NCBI GenBank assembly: GCA_020631735.1
Contig: CM036209.1
Coordinates: 4,129,451 to 4,193,450 of the forward strand
DNA: 64,000 nt
Direction of reading: 5' to 3'
Source of the DNA: Saccharum officinarum
Lineage: Eukaryota > Streptophyta > Magnoliopsida > Poales > Poaceae
Positions 58,411 through 64,000 of the stretch are shown piece by piece. Made by a program: the position numbers and the translations under genes. Below the pieces are notes generated by a model, which searched no databases, was not told where the DNA came from, and saw only the letters and a program-made list of their open reading frames with translations. Every line of letters starts with the position of its first letter. Within the stretch, counting starts at the first letter, position 1.

Positions 58411-58523
58411 GCCACCACGAAGCCGCTCAGCCACTCCCTCAAGACTGTGCAGCCCCGGCCCACCGAATCAAGCTGTCCACCATGTTCCTCCGTTTTCTAA
58501 TTTTGGGGGGATAGGATCTTATG

Positions 58524-59086
58524 TAGAGATGGCAACGGGTACCCGAAACCCGAGTACCCGACGGGTATTACCCGATAAAGAGGCGGGTATGGAATGAATT
58601 TTCTACCCGTGGGTATGTTATTGGGCAAAATCCTATACCCATCGGGTACGCGGGTACGGGTGCGGGTGTATACTACCCATACCCGCATACCCGCGGGTAA
58701 GACATACCCGCAAAAAATAACTAGCCAACCTCAGTTATTTTAGCGCATATAAGTCATGAATTTGGCCCATTGAGACATCCACTATATTTCTAGTAGATTG
58801 CCTTTGTTGTAATGATGCTAATAATATTTGTTAGCATGTTTGTAACTTGTTGGAAGCTTATAATTATTTATTTTTGCATGTGACTATTTGATATTTTTAG
58901 GTAATTTTCGGATATGTTATCGGGTACGGGTTACCCGTCGGGTGAGAATTACCCGGCGGGTACGGGTATGGAACTATTTTTTTACCCGCATGCGGGTACG
59001 GGTAACCCGACGGGTAAAATTTTGCGGGTGCGGGTACGGGTACGGGTGAGCACTACCCGTCGGGTACGTACCCGTTGCCATCTTGA
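58524..59086. mobile_element. hAT-type MITE, 563 bp, GGCAACGGGTACCCG family
   Basis: The ends are TAGAGATGGCAACGGGTACC and, on the minus strand, TCAAGATGGCAACGGGTACG. The exact 8-bp duplication ATCTTATG occurs at 58516-58523 and 59087-59094. Both subterminal regions consist of many CGGGTA/TACCCG motifs. A well-known grass MITE type; open frames across it are artefacts. Confidence 0.9.
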
Positions 59087-59311
59087 ATCTTATGTTTGAA
59101 TAGAGGCCAGTGGGTTACTGTGCTGGAAAAATATTTTGATAGCTAGATGCCTAGAACACCAAGATATGAGACTTAATTCGGCTATAGACACCACAATTTT
59201 AATGTCATTTGAATGTGAATTTTTGTTTCTTTCATCAGTTCATTCATTTTTTTAGTTTCATGATTTTTTTTCTAAAGGATACCGTGGCGTTAGCACGGGC
59301 ATTATACTAGT

Positions 59312-59764
59312 AATAAAAGTTTCTGCATCATTCCACAACAGAAGTGAACATGGACTTGAGTAAACCATTTTAAAACCAAAAGCCACAATTGCAGCAGAAG
59401 CAATGGCTGCTAATTCTCAACTGAGCAACAGAAGATGTACAGGTGAAACAACCAGAACAAAGTAATATCAGGACAACAGTCTTGGGATATGCTCAAATAC
59501 CAGACTGAACAGTAACTAAAAATATCTCACAAAAAGCAGCTAGAACACTTCACTGTTAGTTTTCAGAATATTCAGATACAAAATAAAGAAAAATGATGCA
59601 GAATAACTCAGTACAAATCAATTCAAAAGCAAATGCAACATAATAAACATTAACTAAGTGATGCCTAGCCTATCCACTGCGATTTCAAAAAAACCCTTGC
59701 CACAAGCATGGGCTTGCATTTGCACAGGAACTTTTGTGCATAAGATCTAAATCATTTCACTTAC
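59312..59764. other. Intron sequence of the SMU2-like fragment
   Basis: Right of the Helitron end and left of the upstream SMU2-like exon. AT-rich, and no feature recognised. Confidence 0.4.
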
Positions 59765-60002
59765 CCGTCCACCCATATCCCTCTTCAATAAATCATCTTC
59801 ATCGTCACTTCCTGCAATCTCATTATTATACTCCTGGTAACCAGGATAACACTCTGAGTAACCATCTGAAATAAAATTTGGATCTCTCTCCCGTGCATCT
59901 TTTTCCCTCAGCTGATTAAGTCTTTGATCGTCACGTTTGAAAAAAGAACCTAAACCCCGATCCTTGTCTGCTTGAGTCATGAACCTTGGATCCTGGTACA
60001 TA

Positions 60003-60756
60003 CTAGGTCAGGAGGCGCGCTTCGCCACGCCCGTAGGACAGGGCCCATACTCGCGTTTGGCGTCTGGGAACATGACAGGAGCATAGATCATGCACCTGTG
60101 GTGTATAAAAAAGTTACCATTTGTAGGCCATAAAGCACATCATGTTAACAGACTTTTAGGATGCGAAGTAAATTTGGAGATAAGAGGAAGTACATACATT
60201 TTATCGCTCAAAAACCCGATCATGTTAGCAGACTCGTAGAATACAAAATAAATTTGGAGATAACGGCGACTACATAGGCTAAGCCATAGAAGGCAACATT
60301 ATACAACAGACTTGTTTCATCTTCTCTCGTTGAAAATAACAGTTTGCATGCATACTCTTGCACAGGGTACAACTGGAGGGAAGTTCAAACCACCAGGCTG
60401 AACAGATCCTTGCATTCTTTAGTTGTGATAACGGAAGCCTGTACGCCGAGTCATCCGGAACCAACGGACGGCCACGAGCAGCATGCGCGCCGGGACGTAG
60501 TCGCCGCTGCATGCGCGCAGAGCGCGCCCACGATGTGCATGCGCACGTTGGCGCGGCAGAGCCGGCCTGGTCCTCCTTGTATTTAGGATCAGGGAGACCA
60601 CGAGCTGAGCAACGAACTGAGCTACGCCAATTGTATATATATTCATACCAGTGAATCAATGAAAGCGTGGCTTGAGTCTATTCTTCTTTATGGTATCTAT
60701 TAGCTCGGTTTGATCCCCTGTCAACCAGCGCTCATCTTCTTCCTCCTCTGCTTGCC
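60003..60756 (+). repeat. Probable Ty1/copia LTR end, primer site and leader
   Basis: A GC-rich stretch (60450-60600) is followed by 'tatatattcataccagtgaa' and, at 60691, TGGTATCTATTAGC, a degenerate initiator-Met-tRNA primer binding site (canonical TGGTATCAGAGC). Gag begins 65 bases further on. The LTR's left end was not found; it lies probably between 60100 and 60450. 60003-60290 holds a small duplication ('aaataaatttggagataa') near 60170 and 60245. Confidence 0.45.
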
Positions 60757-61495
60757 ATGGACGACAATCCTCTGTTCGCGTTTGAGCAATCCGTCCATGG
60801 CTCTCCCACCTCCTCCTCGTCTGCCTCCTACACCGCAGCGCCTCCCCCACCACCACGCCATCAACCTCCATTGGCTGCCGCCCTCATGGTGGTAAACATC
60901 AAGTCCCATGTGTCGGTGGTCCTTGACATCGTCACCCCGAACTACCAGGAGTGGCGCTGCTTCCTCGACTCCGTCATCGGCAAATTCGGTCTTCTTTCCC
61001 ATATTCAAGCCGCCCCAACTGCTACTCAACTTGCCGATCCGGAGTGGATGATGAAGGACCAGTGTCTTGTGAACTGGCTTTTCAACACCATGTCACACGA
61101 TGTCATGCGCATCGTCCGCGTTCCCGGCGCGTCTGCCTTCACGATCTGGAGCGCCGTCGTCGACCAATTCCGTGACTCCACCGCGCCGTGTACCTGGAGG
61201 CCGAATACCGGAGTTTGTTCCAAGGCGACTTCAGCATCACCGACTACACCGCCAAGCTGAAGGAGCTCGCCGACGCTCTCGGCGACCTCGGCCAGCCGGT
61301 CTCCGACTGGTCCAGGTCCTCAACATGCTGCGCGGCCTCAACGACAAATATCACCACTGCATCGCCACCATCACCTCCAAGCAGCCTCCTCACGACTTCC
61401 TCTCCGCTCGTTCCTTCCTCCTGCTGGAGGAGCTCTATGCCACACAGCATGGCAAGATGGCGGCGCAGCAGGCTATGGTCGCCCAAGCCAGCCAT
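60757..61495 (+). pseudogene. Ty1/copia gag remnant
   Basis: It begins MDDNPLFAFEQSVHGS and contains NYQEWRCFLDSVIGKFGLL, VRVPGASAFTIWSAVVDQF, then in the next frame YLEAEYRSLFQGDFSITDYT, then in a third frame VLNMLRGLNDKYHHCIATIT and FLSARSFLLLEELYA. This is the UBN2/gag domain of Ty1/copia elements of grasses, split over three frames (changes near 61190 and 61310). It stops matching near 61495; no pol follows. The gene is dead and truncated. Confidence 0.8.
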
Positions 61496-62489
61496 ATTTT
61501 TACTGAAGTTCCAAAGGGATTTCCTCGTATTGATACTCTACATGTTGAAATGACAGTGAACACTCAGGTGTCATTATTCGATGCGCTTCATGATCTCTAG
61601 TCAAGTGATATTTTTTATGTTCCACATTTTTTCCTTTACTTACCTTGTCATCTTTTCAGATACATGGATTTACGAAGGCTCCTCTCAGATTTATGCATTT
61701 AAGGAATTTGATCATGAACAAAACCTTTGGAAATGCTAAATGATTGGGTAAAAATGCAGTCCTTCAATTAGCTTATCTTTTGGAAGCGGCTCCCTTTTTG
61801 GTGAACCTTCATGTGGATGTAAGATTTTATTCCACCTGCGTTTTTTCCTGTTTTTTAGTTGTAAATCCTCTTTGATCTCTTTCAGTCACTAGTATACCGT
61901 TCTGCCTAATGTTCCCTACCTAGACTTACTATACATGATGTTTACTGGCTTATAACGTGCAATTATTGTCTTAGCCAAAGTTGTGGAAGATGACAAACCA
62001 TAAACCACCCTACTAGTTCAATTTCTGAGAGTATTGTCCAGGCCAGTTTAAGTGTGTAATGCTGCAGCCTAGGGAGTACTGGCATGTCAAAATTGATTAT
62101 TGATTGTATATTTGCCACTAATGGTTTCTTATTTTGCACATGATTTTCATGCATGCTATTAGTTTCTTTTCACTGACAATATCACGGTGCCAAAATCTGT
62201 GTAGATGTGCTGCGGATTTGAGTGTGGGTACCGCCCTAAAAAAGGCGTTATTGCGGATCACCCTCACCATAACCTGAAGGATGCCTGCATAACCGGTTTT
62301 AATGGCAATGGAGGCCAAGTTGCGCTGGTAAAATATATCATTCGCAATGCAGTACAACTGAAGCGTATGGCTGTAGATCCGAGAAGAAAAATACTGGGGC
62401 AACTGGTAGAAGAGTTTGAAGGCCGGATTGTAGCCGAGTCAGAACTGGTGCCACATGACAGGAACGGCGTGCTGACAATTTTGGGGTGA
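61496..62489 (+). pseudogene. F-box/LRR-FBD gene, 3' fragment
   Basis: Pieces in order: VPKGFPRIDTLHVEM (61510-61554), APLRFMHLRNLIMN (about 61678-61719), an exon LQLAYLLEAAPFLVNLHVD (61761-61817, after aatgcag and before GTAAGA), and a last exon starting after tgtgtag at 62205 with MCCGFECGYRPKKG and containing HHNLKDACITGF and VALVKYIIRNAVQLKRMAVD, ending at a stop at 62489. The pattern LLEAAPFL...NLH plus the terminal 'RNA-LKRM-VDP' block is that of plant F-box/LRR proteins with an FBD domain. The F-box itself is missing; its place is taken by the copia gag sequence. In-frame stops occur between pieces, so it is probably non-functional. Confidence 0.7.
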
Positions 62490-62554
62490 TACCTTCCTAT
62501 AGTTTATGGCCATTCGACAAGCCTTTGATTTGTATATATAATAAGAAGTCTACT

Positions 62555-62750
62555 AGCATGTATGAGTAAGGACAAGATAATTCTGAGTTACTGCTGGCTG
62601 TTATGTAGACATAGATAATTTAGCATATCAGACCAGTAGCCTGTATGGACAAGGACAAGATAATTCTGAGTTACTGCTGCTGTTATGTAGGCATAGATAA
62701 TTTAGCATCTCAGGTAAGTATGTATGAACAAGGACAAGATAATTTGCATC
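62555..62750. repeat. Short tandem repeat, about 80-bp unit, 2.5 copies
   Basis: 'aaggacaagataattctgag' is repeated at 62569 and 62652, and a third shortened copy starts at 62731. Each is followed by 'gttatgtag(a/g)catagataatt'. Spacings are 83 and 79 bases. Confidence 0.75.
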
Positions 62751-62899
62751 AACAATTCGACGTCATGATCCCGGCACCCATGGCCCGCCCACTGGCCCAT
62801 GCTTCACACAGATTATTCACACGTTGCCTGTCACCTTGCAAATTGCTCCAATTTTGACATATATGGATATATTTTACATCTGTCTATATCCTAAACGGC

Positions 62900-63450
62900 A
62901 ATCTATAGCCACGTTAAGATGGCTGATTCAGTACACATAGAGTGGATAATTTAGGATGCGGGGCATGGATATTGATAATGATAAGCTTCGGTCGTCCGTC
63001 CGTGACTCCCGTCCGCATGTGGCTCCGCAGGAGCAGGCCCCATCTCTCCATCTCTCTCACAAATAAAAAGCGAATCCCCACTCGCTCATCCTTATCCGCC
63101 CGGCATCCGACGCAGCAGCGTGGCCGCTCATTCATCTATGCCCCTTCCCCCACCGCACATTCATCGGCTGCCGCGCCATGCCCCATCGCCGGCCGCGCCG
63201 CACGCCCGTCCCAGACACTTGTGCTGCCGCTCGCTCCCTCGCCATCCCTCTGTCCATCTCCCATTGGCGTCGCGCACGCCGCTGACCCCGCCATGGCGCT
63301 GGGGCGCATGTGCAGTGACGCCTCAAAGTCTTTCCCGGCCGAGCTAAGGGCACCCACGAGTGCGGGCGGTGTTGGTGGTGCTCGCGCACCGCGGCTCGCC
63401 GCTAGCTCCGACCCCGATGGCCAGAATCGACCAGTCCAGCCTTCCCCTCC
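62900..63450. other. GC-rich grass repeat, no gene called
   Basis: Frames are open in several phases on both strands (for example 62942-63514) without a domain. The sequence leads without a break into the TGTTGCAAG repeat, and together they look like one interspersed repeat. Confidence 0.35.
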
Positions 63451-63454
63451 CTTA

Positions 63455-63845
63455 TGTTGTATGTTTCAAGTGTTTCAAGCGTTTCAGATGTATGTTGCAA
63501 TTGTTTTATCTTGATATTGCAAAAGTAGATCGAGGCTACGTTGCATATGTTGCAAGTGTTTCAGAGGCATGTTGCAAGCGTTTGTTCAAAATGTATCATC
63601 TGTTTCCAGACGTATGTTGCAATCGTTTTTTATCTTGATGTTGCATATGTTGGAACAGCATGTTCCAAATGTTTTAGTTGTTTTAGTCTTACGTTGCAGT
63701 AAGTGGTTTTATGTTACAAGTTGCAAGTGTTTTATTTTGGATGTTTCATGTGCTTCACACAGATGTTGCAAGAGCATGTTCCAAATATTTCATCTGTTTT
63801 TAGTCTTATGTTGCATTCACGTTGCAAGTGTTTTATGTTGTTCGG
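63455..63845. repeat. TGTTGCAAGTGTTTC degenerate tandem repeat
   Basis: Motifs 'atgttgcaa', 'gtgtttca' and 'ttttatcttgat' recur a dozen times with irregular 20-40 base spacing. This is a widespread interspersed repeat in grass genomes; I cannot assign its superfamily. Confidence 0.6.
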
Positions 63846-64000
63846 CCGGAGCGAGTCGGGGGCCGGCGGACGGGCATGAGGCGTGCCGAGGGGCTGACAG
63901 ACAGGGGGCGCTGGGGGCCGGCGGACGGAGGTGCTTCGGGCTGGTGGATAGGGTGCTGCATGTTGGGGTGCGCTGGGTGTGTGCTTGTCCTCAGCCTCGT
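63846..64000. other. GC-rich end of the same repeat
   Basis: 'gggggccggcggacggg' and its variants recur three times up to the window edge. No gene. Confidence 0.35.

Larger units (their letters stand above)
54678..59311 (+). mobile_element. Candidate Helitron carrying gene fragments
   Basis: The left end TCTCTACTATAAT, preceded by A, is like the 5' end of grass Helitrons. The right end has a palindrome, CCGTGGCGTTAGCACGG (59282-59298), 8 bases before CTAGT (59307-59311), the CTRRT terminus with its hairpin. Helitrons insert at A^T without duplication; the base after CTAGT here is A rather than T, a mismatch. The 4.6-kb interval contains RAB3GAP2-like exons on the plus strand, part of a CACTA element and two hAT MITEs. 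No Rep/helicase gene is present, so it would be non-autonomous. The 3' end is convincing; the 5' end is less certain. Confidence 0.55.
54212..60002 (-). pseudogene. SMU2: SMU2/RED-like splicing factor gene, last two exons only
   Basis: RED/IK/SMU2 proteins are spliceosome-associated factors that work with SMU1. The upstream exon (about 60002-59765) encodes MYQDPRFMTQADKDRGLGSF, a highly charged stretch, and ECYPGYQEYNNEIAGSDDED, then GGR at a GTAAGT donor. The last exon (54492-54212) starts after gagcag with AKGRLHRWDFETEEEWAKYN and PKAAFPFGVKMQDG. Beyond MQDG the expected basic tail is found only in other frames (KTRKQNKDQKLTNDLHKINK, then DDDLPISKKQRG before the stop), so this exon has at least two indels. 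The intervening 5.3 kb holds a hAT-like MITE and a candidate Helitron. Earlier exons, which would lie beyond 60002, are not seen. So it is a 3' gene fragment, probably inactive. Confidence 0.7.

Noticed and set aside
62942..63638. Genes in the GC-rich right end
   Set aside because: Overlapping frames on both strands inside an interspersed repeat; no domain and no splice structure.

Overview
The window is nuclear DNA from a grass (Poaceae), most likely a panicoid. The evidence is the mixture of repeat families: Stowaway and hAT MITEs, CACTA elements with dense subterminal repeats (one with the TTTGCCGAGTGC-type end), long-LTR chromoviruses primed by initiator-Met tRNA, and a Helitron 3' end with CTAGT. 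It also carries grass-type gene families: DUF4220/DUF594, an L-type lectin receptor kinase and an F-box/FBD protein. The species cannot be fixed from this sequence alone. Roughly four fifths is transposon-derived. There is no CRISPR array, operon or rRNA.

Layout. 383-2720 (+): a DUF4220/DUF594 membrane-protein gene broken by an (AT)n tract and frame changes. 2730-6368: decayed repeats with a Stowaway MITE. 6369-11177: a complete-ended CACTA element with a verified AGT target duplication, carrying only remnants of transposase coding. 11178-18606: copies of a low-copy repeat unit (called A, B and C here), a 5'-truncated LINE with an 11-bp target duplication, MITEs, a LINE RT remnant and a probable solo LTR. 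18607-42386: two nearly identical Tekay/Del-like Ty3 chromoviruses, both on the minus strand, with LTRs of about 2.85 kb, separated by a 100-N scaffold gap and an integrase scrap of another element. 42387-46190: the rest of unit C, foldback repeats, a microsatellite, a broken three-exon gene of unknown function and a CACTA-like fragment. 46370-50323 (-): an L-type lectin receptor kinase, the only host gene here that looks essentially intact. 50400-54200: mostly unassigned repeat-like DNA. 54212-60002: the last two exons of an SMU2/RED-like splicing-factor gene (-), with a candidate Helitron in their intron that carries two RAB3GAP2-like exons (+). 60290-62489: Ty1/copia gag remains fused to the 3' part of an F-box/FBD gene. 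62490-64000: short tandem repeats and a common grass repeat.

The most interesting points are these. (i) Both chromovirus copies have an extra intact 234-codon ORF between the primer binding site and gag. (ii) The four LTRs pair outer-with-outer and inner-with-inner, which a simple pair of insertions does not predict; it suggests inter-element recombination or a chimeric assembly around the gap. (iii) A candidate gene-capturing Helitron sits inside the SMU2-like intron. (iv) Three copies of one repeat unit act as natural empty-site controls for each other's insertions.

The expressed host functions, if any, are membrane-linked: a DUF4220 multi-pass protein (probably dead) and a cell-surface lectin kinase. 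They do not form a pathway. Many frame breaks lie in short homopolymer runs, so some 'pseudogenes' may reflect residual sequencing error.
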